Assembly: GCF_005405925.1 (NCBI RefSeq)
Contig: NZ_BJHV01000001.1
Location: forward strand, 10,788,001 to 10,852,000
Source of the DNA: Streptomyces antimycoticus
GTDB lineage: Bacteria > Actinomycetota > Actinomycetes > Streptomycetales > Streptomycetaceae
Direction of reading: 5' to 3'
DNA: 64,000 bases
Shown here: in pieces, positions 1 through 8,542 of the stretch
Layout: each line of letters opens with the position of its first letter
Numbering within the stretch: position 1 is the stretch's first letter
Position numbers and translations under genes: made by a program
Notes under the pieces: model-generated
Told to the model about the DNA's origin: nothing
What the model saw: the letters and a program-made list of their open reading frames with translations, nothing else
The model's database searches: none

Positions 1-54
1 TCTCTTACGTGATGTCTTGGCGGAAGCGGTGTGAGGGACCTCACCGGCCAAGTA

Positions 55-68
55 AAGAACCAGTTCTT
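55..68. promoter_or_regulatory. 14-bp inverted repeat upstream of SDR gene
   Basis: The sequence AAGAAC-CA-GTTCTT is a perfect 6+6 palindrome with a 2-base centre, ending 18 bases before the ATG of the SDR gene. Its size and position suit a TetR-type operator, and a tetR gene follows the SDR gene. Binding is inferred. Confidence 0.35.
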
Positions 69-86
69 CCGAAGACAGGGCAAGCT

Positions 87-1022
87 ATGACGCTGACAAC
101 CACTTCGTTCGGGATGCGGGCCACCGCCGCTGAGGTGCTCGATGGAGTCGATCTGAGCGGGCGCCGGATGATCGTCACCGGAGGGTCCTCCGGTCTCGGC
201 GTCGAGACTGTGCGCGCGCTCGCCGGTGCGGGAGCGCAGGTGACCATCGCCACCCGGAATCCTGCTGCCGCCGATGCGCTGGTCAAGGAGTTCCCGGGAA
301 CGCGGGCCGTCGCAGTCGACCTTGCCGACCTGGCTTCCGTCCGTGCCTTCTGTGATGCCTGGAGCGGCCCCCTCGACGGCCTCCTCGCCAACGCCGGCGT
401 GATGTTGCTCCCGACCTATCAGGTCAATGCACAGGGTTGGGAGATGCAGCTCGCCACCAACTACCTCGGCCACTTCGCCCTGGCTGTCGGCCTGCGTACT
501 GCTCTGCAGGCGGCCGAGAACCCGCGCGTGGTCGTGGTCAGCTCCGGGGCCCAGTTGCGCGCGGGGTTCGACTTCGACGACCCGCAGTTTGAGCGACGCC
601 CCTACGACCCGTTCGTCGCCTACGCGCAGTCGAAGACCGCCGATGTGCTGCTCGCCGTCGGAATCAGCCGTCGGTGGGCCGAACACGGCATCGCCGCCAA
701 CGCCTGCGCGCCGGGGTGGATCCACACCAACCTGGCACGCCACGTCGACCAGGCGACCATGCAGGCCCTCGGTGCCATCGACGCGGACGGCAACCTTGTC
801 ACCCCCGACTACTACAAGACCCCGGCCCAGGGCGCCGCCACCACGGTGCTGCTGGCCGCGTCGCCGCTCCTCGACGGCGTGACAGGACGGTACTTCGAGG
901 ACAACCAGGAATCGGAGGTTGTCGACGGGGGCCCCGACGTGATGGCGGGCGTCGCGAAGTGGTCGGTTGACCCCAGCGCCGCGGACCGGCTGTGGGACTA
1001 TGCCCTTCCCGTGGTGCGCTGA
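87..1022 (+). CDS. Short-chain dehydrogenase/reductase
   Basis: A 311-aa classical SDR expected to oxidise or reduce an alcohol/carbonyl substrate with NAD(P). The cofactor-binding motif TGGSSGLG lies at about residues 31-38, NAG near 105, and the catalytic Tyr/Lys pair is in YAQSK near 180. The ATG at 87 is chosen over the one at 9 because it is preceded by a purine-rich GACAGGG sequence and the protein then starts shortly before the Rossmann fold, as in light-dependent protochlorophyllide-reductase-like/WW-oxidoreductase-type SDRs. A TetR gene follows on the same strand and may control it. The substrate cannot be read from the sequence. Confidence 0.85.
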   Translation: MTLTTTSFGMRATAAEVLDGVDLSGRRMIVTGGSSGLGVETVRALAGAGAQVTIATRNPAAADALVKEFPGTRAVAVDLADLASVRAFCDAWSGPLDGLLANAGVMLLPTYQVNAQGWEMQLATNYLGHFALAVGLRTALQAAENPRVVVVSSGAQLRAGFDFDDPQFERRPYDPFVAYAQSKTADVLLAVGISRRWAEHGIAANACAPGWIHTNLARHVDQATMQALGAIDADGNLVTPDYYKTPAQGAATTVLLAASPLLDGVTGRYFEDNQESEVVDGGPDVMAGVAKWSVDPSAADRLWDYALPVVR

Positions 1023-1221
1023 CCCGGTGACACCTGTGCACCGTGGGGGCCAGCCCCGCGGCCGCACGAAGCCGCCAACGTGTTCCCCATCGTGTACGTG
1101 GCCGCTTTCACCTCGGGGGGAGCTGGGTTGAGCCGCTCCGGTGGATTGCTGCCGAAGGCCGCGGGTCTCTTTCGCCGAGCCCGGGTGGATCCGAGCGCGA
1201 AGACAGACCGGAAGGTGCCTG

Positions 1222-1884
1222 ATGAGACCCGTTACCCGACGCCAGGCCGACCACTATGCCGCGCGTTCGGCCACGACCCGGGCGCAGGTGATGTCCGCCC
1301 TGGAGCGGCTGCTCGATTCCGGCGAGGCTTTCTCCGATATCACCGTCCAGCAGCTCCTGGAGAAGGCGGGGGTGTCCCGGGCCACGTTCTACGCGCACTT
1401 CCAGAGCAAATCGGACGTCCTGGTACGGCTCACAGACGATCTGCGGGAGTCACTGCTGACGCTGGCACGGCAGTGGGACCCGGCCGCCGGAGAGGACGGG
1501 GCCGACCGGTTCGCTCGGTTCTTCGAGGAAGTAATCAGGATCCACCGCGCCCATCAGGGCGTGATCACCGCGGTCCGGGAAGCGGCGTCCTACGACTCCG
1601 CGGTGAGCGATTTCTATACCGCGAACCTCGAAAGTTTCGAGGAGACGACGCTGCGGACCATACTGTCCGAACAGGCGGCCGGCTCAGCGACGGCCGACCT
1701 CGATGCCGTGTCCGCGAGCCGGATCATCGCCTGGGGCGGCGCCCAGGCGATCGCGCACCACATCCAAGTCGACGACGGCAGCCGTGACGCCGTCTTCGCC
1801 CGCGAACTCGCCCGGATCTGGTGGCACGGCGCCTACCGTCGCCCACCCGAGCCCAACAATGTACGAGGCCCGATTGAGTCCTGA
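1222..1884 (+). CDS. TetR family transcriptional regulator, 3' end altered by IS remnant
   Basis: A 220-aa TetR-family repressor. The N-terminal helix-turn-helix is clear (ITVQQLLEKAGVSRATFYAH), with a variable ligand-binding domain after it. The start ATG at 1222 has GGAAGG upstream; an earlier in-frame ATG at 1141 has no ribosome binding site. The last roughly 10 residues after WWHGAYRRP are the antisense of the adjacent transposase remnant, so the native stop was probably lost at that junction; the domain itself looks complete. It likely regulates the SDR gene just upstream. Confidence 0.8.
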   Translation: MRPVTRRQADHYAARSATTRAQVMSALERLLDSGEAFSDITVQQLLEKAGVSRATFYAHFQSKSDVLVRLTDDLRESLLTLARQWDPAAGEDGADRFARFFEEVIRIHRAHQGVITAVREAASYDSAVSDFYTANLESFEETTLRTILSEQAAGSATADLDAVSASRIIAWGGAQAIAHHIQVDDGSRDAVFARELARIWWHGAYRRPPEPNNVRGPIES

Positions 1885-2342
1885 GGTGTGGAGGATCTGC
1901 CGGACGGTCGAGGCGGCGATCGGGTGTCCGAGCCGGGCCAGTTCACCTTGAATCCGGCGATGGCCCTGTCGGCTGTTCTCGCGGGCGAGACGCAGTACGA
2001 GGTTTTTGACGGCGGCCTGCGTGGGCGGCCGTCCGGGACCGCGGCATTGTCGCGAGTAGTCCCAGCGGTGGGCGACGAGTTTGCGGTGCCAGGCCAAGAG
2101 CGTGCTGGGCGTGATGGGGAAGACCTTGGCCCAGCGGCGGCGGGGGATCAGTTGGGACAGGGCGGCGAACCACAGGCGGTCCGCGGGTTCGTACCGTACT
2201 CGCCTTTGTAGTTGGCGTCGTAGCACGGCGTTTTCATGGCGTAGGGCAGAAGTTCGGCGTCCTTCGCGGTGTCCCGCCGTAGAAGCACAGTCGGGACGGC
2301 GAGAACGCGTCGAGTCACCTGGTACAGAAGCGACACGATCAT
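1866..2342 (-). pseudogene. Integrase-type transposase N-terminal remnant (IS3/IS481-like)
   Basis: Starts at ATG 2342 (MIVSLLYQVTRRVLAVP) and changes frame near 2245, where the other frame continues ALRHENAVLRRQL, YEPADRLWFAALSQLIPRRRW and GHRRIQGELARLGHPIAAST. This is the conserved N-terminal half (HTH region) of a family common in Streptomyces. The DDE catalytic half is missing: similarity stops near 1866, inside the 3' end of tetR. One frameshift plus truncation means it is dead. Confidence 0.8.
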
Positions 2343-2430
2343 CCCACCATGGTTGCAGCTCTCTGCACGCCGGGTGGGGCGTTCGACCACCTCTTCGCCC
2401 AGGCCCCGGACGAGGCATGGGAGCCGTCTC

Positions 2431-3078
2431 GTGCGGCGACGGGGCCAAGGGGCCGCGGCTCTACCATTGGGCGGCACTGGAACTGCCCACGGTGGCCGAG
2501 TTCGACTACCAGGGCGAGGTTCCCGTCCGTCGGCGGTGGGCACTGGCCCGCCGCAGTCTCAGCAAGCCCGAGGAGCTCGCCTACTTCCTCGCCTACGCCC
2601 CACGGGAGACCGTGGTGGCCGACCTGGTGCGGATCGCCGGGATGCGCTGGCAGATCGAGGAGTGCTTCCAGGCCGCGAAGAACGAGTGCGGCCTGGACCA
2701 GTACGAGGTCCGCCGTTACATCGGCTGGTACCGGCACATCACCCTGGCATTGCTCGCCCATGCCTACCTCGCGGTCATGGCGACCGACGCGGCGGCAAAG
2801 GGGGATGCAGAAACGCTTCCGGCACCCTGGCTCCGCTCACCGTGGCAGAAGTCCGGCGGCTCCTGGCGCCTCGCCTCGCCGACAAACACCGAGCCGGCCG
2901 GTCGCTTCGCGCGCACATGCTGAACTGGTCACGCTGGCGTCGCAGACGCCAAGTCGTCGCCCGCCACTGCCACTACCGACGACGACTCCACTCGTTGGAG
3001 GGGCGGTCCGGCAAGACCGCCCCTGACACATCACCAGCCGACTACACTCCGGACGACGCCTCTGACCAGGCCAGATAG
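2431..3078 (+). pseudogene. IS701-family transposase C-terminal remnant
   Basis: Reads GPRLYHWAALELPTVAEFDY, then RWALARRSLSKPEELAYFLAY and IEECFQAAKNECGLDQYEVRR, the conserved C-terminal part of IS701-type DDE transposases. Around 2815-2822 the frame shifts and coding resumes as TLAPLTVAEVRRLLAPRL followed by the terminal CHYRRR region. The N-terminal half is absent. It abuts the preceding transposase fragment on the opposite strand. Confidence 0.8.
3000..3023. terminator. Perfect 9-bp hairpin at IS701 remnant end
   Basis: GGGGCGGTC, a 6-base loop, then GACCGCCCC. No U-tract follows, so it may be an IS end structure rather than a terminator. Confidence 0.4.
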
Positions 3079-3116
3079 CGAAACGCTGCTGGAGTACTAG
3101 GCGGCTCCACTGGAAT

Positions 3117-3149
3117 CCCAGCCCGGAGAGTGTCCGAGCTGGGTTTCTT
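3117..3149 (+). terminator. Rho-independent terminator
   Basis: An 11-bp stem with one mismatch (CCCAGCCCGGA / TCCGAGCTGGG), 5-base loop and a following TTTCTT. It would end rightward transcription from the remnants before the leftward Rieske operon. The 210 bases between it and 3360 hold no gene I can support. Confidence 0.6.
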
Positions 3150-3359
3150 CGTATCAGCGGATACGTCGGCGGCGGCATGCGTGGGCCGTGTGGCTGTCGG
3201 CGGTCTCAGTCCTGGTCTCAGTCGCGGCTTCTGCTGGGGCATGAAGGCATCTCCCAGGTGGCGCATGGCGTCCTTCGAGATGCACCAGGCCGGGGCGCGG
3301 CTCGTCGTGAACGACGGTCATCGCCCAACTCATCGCGGGCCGCGGCATCCTGTGGGTGG

Positions 3360-4319
3360 TCAGCGGTCGAGGACCAGCCTCGGACAGTTGGGAGCGGCGC
3401 GCGAGACGCAGACGAACATCACATCGTTGGCCGCTCGCTCGTCGGCCGTCAGCAATGCGTCGCGGTGGTCGATCGCGCCCGACCGGACGCCGGTCTCGCA
3501 GGTGCCGCAGGTACCTTCCCGGCAGGAGGAGAGGATCTCGATTCCGGCCTCCTCCAGCACGTCGAGGATCGACTTGTCGGCCGGCACCCGCAGAACCTGT
3601 CCGGAGTCGGCCAGCTCGACCTCGAAACCCGCGGATACGGCGTCCGGGTCGGCCTCGAGCGCCGTGAACCGTTCGGTTCGCAGCGTGCCGGCCGGCAGGG
3701 TCGCGCACGCGGCCTCCAGGGCGTCGAGGAGCGGCGCCGGTCCGCAGGAGTAGAGCAGCGCACCGGCCGGACGGCCGGCGACGATCCGGTCCAGGTCGAG
3801 AAGTCCGGTCTCGTCCTGCGGGCAGACGACAACGCCGTCGCCGTGGCGCGCCACAAGGTCGTCCACGAAGGCCATCGAGCCCCGGGTGCGGCCACCGTAG
3901 TAGAGCCGCCAATCGGCGCCGGCGGCGTCGGCTGTGGCGAGCATTGGGAGGATCGGCGTGATGCCGATGCCGCCCGCCACGAAGACGTACGCCGCCGCCG
4001 GCTCCAGCTCGAAGTGGTTGCGCGGACCGCGTGCCGTGACCGGGTCGCCCGCGCCGAGCTTGTCGTGGACGTGCGCCGACCCGCCGCGGCTTTCCGGCTC
4101 GCGCAGTACGGCCACCTGCCAGCGGCCGCGGTCGGCCGGGTCGCCGCACAGCGAGTACTGGCGTACCAGCCCGTCGTCGAGCAGCAGGTCGATGTGGGCC
4201 CCAGCGGACCAGGCCGGCAGCTTGGCCCCGTCGGGGCTGCGCAGTTCGAGGAGCCGAACGTCCGCGGCAGCCTCCGCGGCGGCCGCGACGACCAGCTCCA
4301 GCTCGGTCTCGGCGTTCAC
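3360..4319 (-). CDS. Ferredoxin reductase, phthalate-dioxygenase-reductase/VanB type
   Basis: A 319-aa electron-transfer partner of the Rieske oxygenase encoded two genes upstream. Domain order is flavin-binding (SLCG-type motif near 55), NAD-binding (AGGIGITPIL near 115) and a C-terminal plant-type [2Fe-2S] ferredoxin with SSCREGTCGTC (C-x4-C-x2-C) near 265 and a last Cys in FVCVS. The start is GTG 4319, which overlaps the upstream stop by 4 bases (GTGA). It would pass electrons from NAD(P)H via flavin and [2Fe-2S] to the oxygenase. This architecture is that of vanillate demethylase and phthalate dioxygenase reductases; the substrate of this system is unknown. Confidence 0.9.
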   Translation of the reverse strand: MNAETELELVVAAAAEAAADVRLLELRSPDGAKLPAWSAGAHIDLLLDDGLVRQYSLCGDPADRGRWQVAVLREPESRGGSAHVHDKLGAGDPVTARGPRNHFELEPAAAYVFVAGGIGITPILPMLATADAAGADWRLYYGGRTRGSMAFVDDLVARHGDGVVVCPQDETGLLDLDRIVAGRPAGALLYSCGPAPLLDALEAACATLPAGTLRTERFTALEADPDAVSAGFEVELADSGQVLRVPADKSILDVLEEAGIEILSSCREGTCGTCETGVRSGAIDHRDALLTADERAANDVMFVCVSRAAPNCPRLVLDR

Positions 4320-4585
4320 ATGTCCACCAACTCGGGCTCGGGGTCGGGCGCGTCGGAGTCGGTCCGGCTGTCGCCGTGTGTGTCCGGGTGCGCCAGCAGC
4401 CACTCCCACAAGGTGATGGGGTCGATGTCCTCGTGGCTTGCGCCGCACCAGCAATAGCCGACGAGCACGTCGGTGTGGAGCTGCCACACCACCCGGTAGA
4501 CGGTCCGCCCCTTGAGCATCTTGGTCGGCGACGGCAGATCCGCGCGCACAGGGGCGGCGGGACCGACCTGGTCCGGGCTGCTCAC
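4316..4585 (-). CDS. Small 89-aa protein between Rieske oxygenase and reductase
   Basis: Not recognised. Overlaps the oxygenase stop by ATGA and the reductase start by GTGA, so it is translated as part of a three-gene unit. The central part, KGRTVYRVVWQLHTDVLVGY followed by CWCGASHED, is well-structured and contains a Cys-x-Cys and a His that could bind metal; the C-terminal tail is acidic (SDAPDPEPELVD). No signal peptide or membrane segment. It could be a small accessory or third component of the oxygenase. Confidence 0.75.
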   Translation of the reverse strand: MSSPDQVGPAAPVRADLPSPTKMLKGRTVYRVVWQLHTDVLVGYCWCGASHEDIDPITLWEWLLAHPDTHGDSRTDSDAPDPEPELVDM

Positions 4586-5649
4586 GGTGCGGCCACCGTC
4601 TTCGCTTCGGCCGTCTTCCCCTCACCCCGGGCGACCAGTTTGGCGAGGATCCGACGGGCGGCCAGGCCGCCGGTGTCGATGTTGATCGACAGCTCCTGGT
4701 AGTTCTCCTTCTCGCTCTCGAGGACCTCTTCGAGCAGGTCGAGGGCGACGACATCCTGCATGACCACCGTGTGGTTGTTGGTCGCGAGGAACTCGGTGAC
4801 CTTCTCGTCGTCGAGCGCGAAGTCACGCGAGACCATCCAGAAGTCGAGGGTCTCGTGCTCGGTCGAGGGGGTGATCCCGTAGGTCACCTCGACATGGAAT
4901 GCCTGGTCGTCCGGGCCCTCCTCCGGCGAGAGGATGCCGGCCGGAGAGATCCGGCTGTGCAGCAGATAGAGGCACGGCGCGTAATACTCGACGTCCTGCC
5001 AGCGGGTGATCCGACCCTCGATGCCCGTGGACTTGGAGTAGAACGGCGGGCACTCGGCGTCGTCCATGTGTCGGCTCACGTAGACGACGTTGGCGTCCTC
5101 GTCGACCTCGGTCGTGATCGGCGTCTCGGCGACCTCCGGCGTGCCGATGTAGCCGCCGTGCAGGTAGGTCTCGTGGGAGAGGTCCATCAGGTTGTCGACC
5201 AGCAAGCTGTAGCGCGCCTTGAGCGGCTCCATGCCGCGGACGACCGTGTAGTCCGGTGAGTCCAGCCATGGTGCCCGTGGGATGCGCGCGGTGTCGGCCA
5301 GTCCCTGGTCACCGATCCAGACCCACACCAGCGAGTCCTGCTCGCGGACGGTCCAGGCGGGGACGCGGGCCGTGCGCGGGATCCGCTTCTGGGCCGGCGC
5401 GGCGACGCACACGCCGGTCTTGTCGTAGGTGAAGCCGTGGTAGCCACAGACGATCTGGTCGTCCTTGAGGTGGCTGCGCGACAGCGGGTATCGGCGGTGC
5501 ACGCACCGGTCGGCCAGCGCGACAACGTCGCCTTCGCCGGTCCGGTAGAAGACGAGTGGCTCTCCGCAGATCGTGCGGCCGAGCAGGCCGTCGCCGATCT
5601 CTTCGCTGTACGCGGCGACGTACCACTGGTTCAAGGGCCAACTGGGCAT
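4582..5649 (-). CDS. Rieske [2Fe-2S] ring-hydroxylating/demethylating oxygenase, VanA-like
   Basis: A 355-aa terminal oxygenase. The Rieske cluster ligands are C49-x-H51 and C68-x2-H71 (DRCVHRRYPLSRSH, then CGYHGF). The mononuclear iron site is NLMDLSHETYLH, with N153, D156, H159 and H164. The length and single-subunit organisation match the vanillate O-demethylase/phthalate dioxygenase group, which demethylates or hydroxylates aromatic acids and some N-methyl compounds. Start ATG 5649 has GAAGGAGG just upstream. First gene of a coupled trio with the 89-aa protein and the reductase; iteron-like repeats lie directly upstream. Confidence 0.9.
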   Translation of the reverse strand: MPSWPLNQWYVAAYSEEIGDGLLGRTICGEPLVFYRTGEGDVVALADRCVHRRYPLSRSHLKDDQIVCGYHGFTYDKTGVCVAAPAQKRIPRTARVPAWTVREQDSLVWVWIGDQGLADTARIPRAPWLDSPDYTVVRGMEPLKARYSLLVDNLMDLSHETYLHGGYIGTPEVAETPITTEVDEDANVVYVSRHMDDAECPPFYSKSTGIEGRITRWQDVEYYAPCLYLLHSRISPAGILSPEEGPDDQAFHVEVTYGITPSTEHETLDFWMVSRDFALDDEKVTEFLATNNHTVVMQDVVALDLLEEVLESEKENYQELSINIDTGGLAARRILAKLVARGEGKTAEAKTVAAP

Positions 5650-5684
5650 CGGTGCCTCCTTCTGTCTCTCGACCGGCCGAACGC

Positions 5685-5751
5685 CGCAGCGAACGCCGGT
5701 CCGCACCTCGCAGCGAACGCCGGTCCGGGCCCCGGTCCGAACCCCGGTCCG
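5685..5751. repeat. Iteron-like CGGTCCG repeats upstream of Rieske operon
   Basis: CGGTCCG occurs at 5697, 5721, 5733 and 5745, i.e. spaced 24, 12 and 12 bases. The first two sit in a 19-bp direct repeat (CGCAGCGAACGCCGGTCCG at 5685 and 5709). The array lies between the iclR stop and the Rieske start, where a regulator could bind on one helix face about every turn. Confidence 0.6.
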
Positions 5752-5860
5752 GGGCCTGGTGCGACGACCGGGTCGTGCCCAACGGTGGCCGCCGCCGCCC
5801 TCCGCCGCCTAGGCCACTTCCGATGTTCGGAAGGAATCTCGGCCTGCGCCCATCGGAATC

Positions 5861-6673
5861 TCAGCTCGCGCCCAGCAGACGTCGGCCACCGGCCGGCCGG
5901 GCCGGCTCCCAGCCCAGGGCCCGGGAGATGCTGCGGCTCGCCCCCTGTACGGCGGGGGCCAGTGCTTTCGGAGTGAGGGGGCCGTCGGAGCGCACCACGA
6001 CGGAGAGCGCCGCCACCACCTCACCGCCCACGCCACGCACCGGGCAAGCGACCGAGAACGCGTCCTCGGTCACCTGGCGGTCGCTGAGGGCTGTCCCGGC
6101 ACACCGCACTTCGGCGAGCATTTTGCGGAGCACCGCGGGGTCGGTGACGGTGTACGGCGTCCAGCGCCGCAACGGCTCGGCCAGCACCCGCTCGTGAACC
6201 TCCCGAGGCGCATGGGCCAGCAGCACCAGTCCGACGCCGGTGGCCGGAAGGGCGAAGCGCCCACCGACCTTGGTGAGAACCCGGACCGCACCACGGCCGG
6301 TGATGCGCTCCACGTAGACGACCTCGAGCCCCTCGCGCACGGCCAGCTGCGCGTTCTCATGGGTCGCCTCGTAGAGGTCCTCCATCGCCGGCAGCGCGGT
6401 CTCCCGCAGCGCGAGCCCGCGGGGCGCCGCGCACGCCGCCTCCCAGAGCCGGAGCCCGACCTGGTAGCCGCCGTCGGCCTCTTCCAGCGCACCCCACTCG
6501 ACGAGGTCGGTGACGATGCGGTGGGTGGTCGTCAGCGAGAGGCCGCTCGCGCGGGACAGCTCCGAGAGAGTGAGCCGCGGCCGGGCGGCACCGAAGGCCC
6601 CCAGTACGTCGAGCGTGCGGACGCTGAGGGAACGGGCGTCGCGTCCGCCCGTCGCGGCGTTCTTACCAGGCAT
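5861..6673 (-). CDS. IclR family transcriptional regulator
   Basis: A 270-aa IclR-type regulator: N-terminal winged HTH (LTLSELSRASGLSLTTTHRI, residues about 34-53) and a C-terminal effector-binding domain (VYVERITG, VACPVRGVGG). It sits between the aconitase X genes and the Rieske operon on the same strand and is the obvious candidate to control either. IclR proteins usually sense small organic acids or aromatics; the effector here is unknown. Confidence 0.88.
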   Translation of the reverse strand: MPGKNAATGGRDARSLSVRTLDVLGAFGAARPRLTLSELSRASGLSLTTTHRIVTDLVEWGALEEADGGYQVGLRLWEAACAAPRGLALRETALPAMEDLYEATHENAQLAVREGLEVVYVERITGRGAVRVLTKVGGRFALPATGVGLVLLAHAPREVHERVLAEPLRRWTPYTVTDPAVLRKMLAEVRCAGTALSDRQVTEDAFSVACPVRGVGGEVVAALSVVVRSDGPLTPKALAPAVQGASRSISRALGWEPARPAGGRRLLGAS

Positions 6674-6787
6674 CAGCGGCTCCGGGATGCTCGGGCTCCT
6701 GGCGGGAGACCGTCGGGGGCGAGGCCCGTCCGATGATGTACCGGCCGGAGCGGGCCTCCTCGAGGACGGCCGTGAAGCGCGGGCTCG

Positions 6788-7234
6788 TCACCGCGGATGA
6801 CCTGGCCGCGGTCCGTACACGACCACCAGCCCGTTGTCGGCGTCGACCTCGACCCGGTCGCCGGTCGCGATCCTGGCGACCGGGTCGTCGTCGAACTCGG
6901 TCACTGTGGGGACGCGGGTCACGATCGCGCCGAGGGCAGCCTTCGTGGTCAGGTTGGTGAAGACCATCGCCAGCGGCGCGGTGCCCATCAGACGGGTCGA
7001 CTGGAAGAAGCCGGACCAGCCCGAGGAACCCTTCGCCCCCGGGAAGACCAGCACCTTGCCGGTGAAGCAGACACCGTAGAGCTCGTGCCTGCGCTCGATG
7101 ATGGTGCCGGTGGCCGGATCGATCCCGCCCCAGCCGGAGATGGTCTCGTGGGAGACCAGGGCCCGGCCCTCGACGCGCCCCGGGACGATGCCGCGGCCGC
7201 GGAGCACGAGCCGGGTCTCCGCGACGCTGGTCAT
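6788..7234 (-). CDS. Aconitase X swivel-domain subunit (DUF126)
   Basis: A 148-aa small subunit of aconitase X. Recognised by the swivel-domain pattern: GRGIVPGRVEGRALVS, then SGWGGIDPATGTI, TGKVLVFPGAKGSSGWS and the DRVEVDADNGLVVV end. ATG 7234 overlaps the large-subunit stop by 4 bases (ATGA), so the two halves are made together. In AcnX enzymes the large and small parts together form a hydro-lyase; known activities include cis-3-hydroxy-L-proline dehydratase and mevalonate-5-phosphate dehydratase. Confidence 0.9.
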   Translation of the reverse strand: MTSVAETRLVLRGRGIVPGRVEGRALVSHETISGWGGIDPATGTIIERRHELYGVCFTGKVLVFPGAKGSSGWSGFFQSTRLMGTAPLAMVFTNLTTKAALGAIVTRVPTVTEFDDDPVARIATGDRVEVDADNGLVVVYGPRPGHPR

Positions 7235-8532
7235 CGGACCACCGCCGCGGGGGCCAGCGAACCACGCCAACGACCGGTCACGGCGGCATCGACACACTCC
7301 TCGGTGGTGCCGAACCAGGCCTCGATGCCGAGGATCGCCGGCAGGTAGTGCGCCTGCTTGGCCGAGTCCGTGGCGAACACCTTGGTGCCCGTGGGCGCGA
7401 CCCGCGACATGGCCGGGCAGGAGTCGGTCAGGACCCGGCCCCCGGCGCGCTCGATGGTGGCTGTCCACCCGTTGCGGTCCGAGACGGCACGCAGCGCGCG
7501 CGGCGTCATGACCCACAGTTCGGTCCCGGCCGACAGCGTACGTCCTTCGAGCGCCCGTGCGACCCGGCCGATCTGTTCGAGCGAGGCATGCGGGCAGCCG
7601 ATCAGCACGAAGTCGACATCCTCACTGTTCCCGATGGAGTTGAGCGAGTCGTAGATCGCGCTGCGCTCGGCCTCGCCGTAGCGCAGCGGCTCGGGCGGGG
7701 CGGCGGCGCCGAAGGCCGCCTCCAGTGTCGGCGCATCGGGGGTGCGTCCCGGGATGTGGTACATCTCGACGCCGCCCGAGGAGGCGGCGGCCGCCCCGAA
7801 GTGCTTCAGGTCCGCCAGGTCGGGTTGACCGAGGTCGCCGACCATGACCGGCCGCGCCTCCTGGACCGCGTCGCCGACGAAGTAGCCGAACATGCCCCAG
7901 TCCTGAAAGCCGGTCATCCGCAGCCCGGATTCGATCAGATGGGTGCCGTAGCGGTTTTCCACCAGGTGGTTGCCCCAGCAGGGGATCCGGCCGGTGATGC
8001 TCGCCGACCCGGTCGAGGCGCCCCCTTCGCAGTTGGTGCGCGCGCCGAGGACCGAGTTGGCGTAGACCACCGCCGAGGACTCCATCCAGGCGATGTGCTC
8101 GCCGTAGGTCGGCAGATTGCCCACCTGGTAGGGCGTGCATGTGGCCAGGACATTGACGCCCTTGGAGCTGTAGAACGACTCGGCGTCGGCCTGGAGCTCG
8201 ATGTTGCGCTCGGAGTACGGCATGATCCCCAGCGCGTCGTCGCCGAAGCCGTGCTGGAGCTGGCAGGTCGGCACCTTCATCCGCGGCACCTCGATGTCGT
8301 CGTCGCAGTCGAGGCTGATCACCGCGAACGCCTTCGACCAGCCGCCCTCCTCGAACAGCTGCGTCTTGGCGGGCGAGGGCTGGGTGTTGGTCCCCGCCAC
8401 ATTGCGGGTCTCGCACAGGTGCGCGGCACCGAGTGCGTCGGCGTATCTGATGAGCAGGTCCATCGCCGCCGCGACGGCATCGCCGTCCCGGCCGTCGCGC
8501 ATGGCCTTTTCTTCGTCGGTCAGAGCGACCAT
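7231..8532 (-). CDS. Aconitase X catalytic subunit (DUF521)
   Basis: A 433-aa large subunit of aconitase X. Family features are LTDEEKAMRDG at the N-terminus, GCPHASLEQIGRVA near 315, DSCPAM near 375 and the ATDSAKQAHYLPA loop near 395. The start ATG 8532 follows GGAGGAGTCG. Only 10 bases separate it from the FAD oxidoreductase gene. AcnX enzymes dehydrate hydroxy acids. The presence of an ornithine-cyclodeaminase-type protein in the same locus is compatible with a cis-3-hydroxyproline route (dehydration to pyrroline-2-carboxylate, then reduction), but the other dehydratases here are not part of that pathway. Confidence 0.9.
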   Translation of the reverse strand: MVALTDEEKAMRDGRDGDAVAAAMDLLIRYADALGAAHLCETRNVAGTNTQPSPAKTQLFEEGGWSKAFAVISLDCDDDIEVPRMKVPTCQLQHGFGDDALGIMPYSERNIELQADAESFYSSKGVNVLATCTPYQVGNLPTYGEHIAWMESSAVVYANSVLGARTNCEGGASTGSASITGRIPCWGNHLVENRYGTHLIESGLRMTGFQDWGMFGYFVGDAVQEARPVMVGDLGQPDLADLKHFGAAAASSGGVEMYHIPGRTPDAPTLEAAFGAAAPPEPLRYGEAERSAIYDSLNSIGNSEDVDFVLIGCPHASLEQIGRVARALEGRTLSAGTELWVMTPRALRAVSDRNGWTATIERAGGRVLTDSCPAMSRVAPTGTKVFATDSAKQAHYLPAILGIEAWFGTTEECVDAAVTGRWRGSLAPAAVVR

Positions 8533-8542
8533 CGACTCCTCC

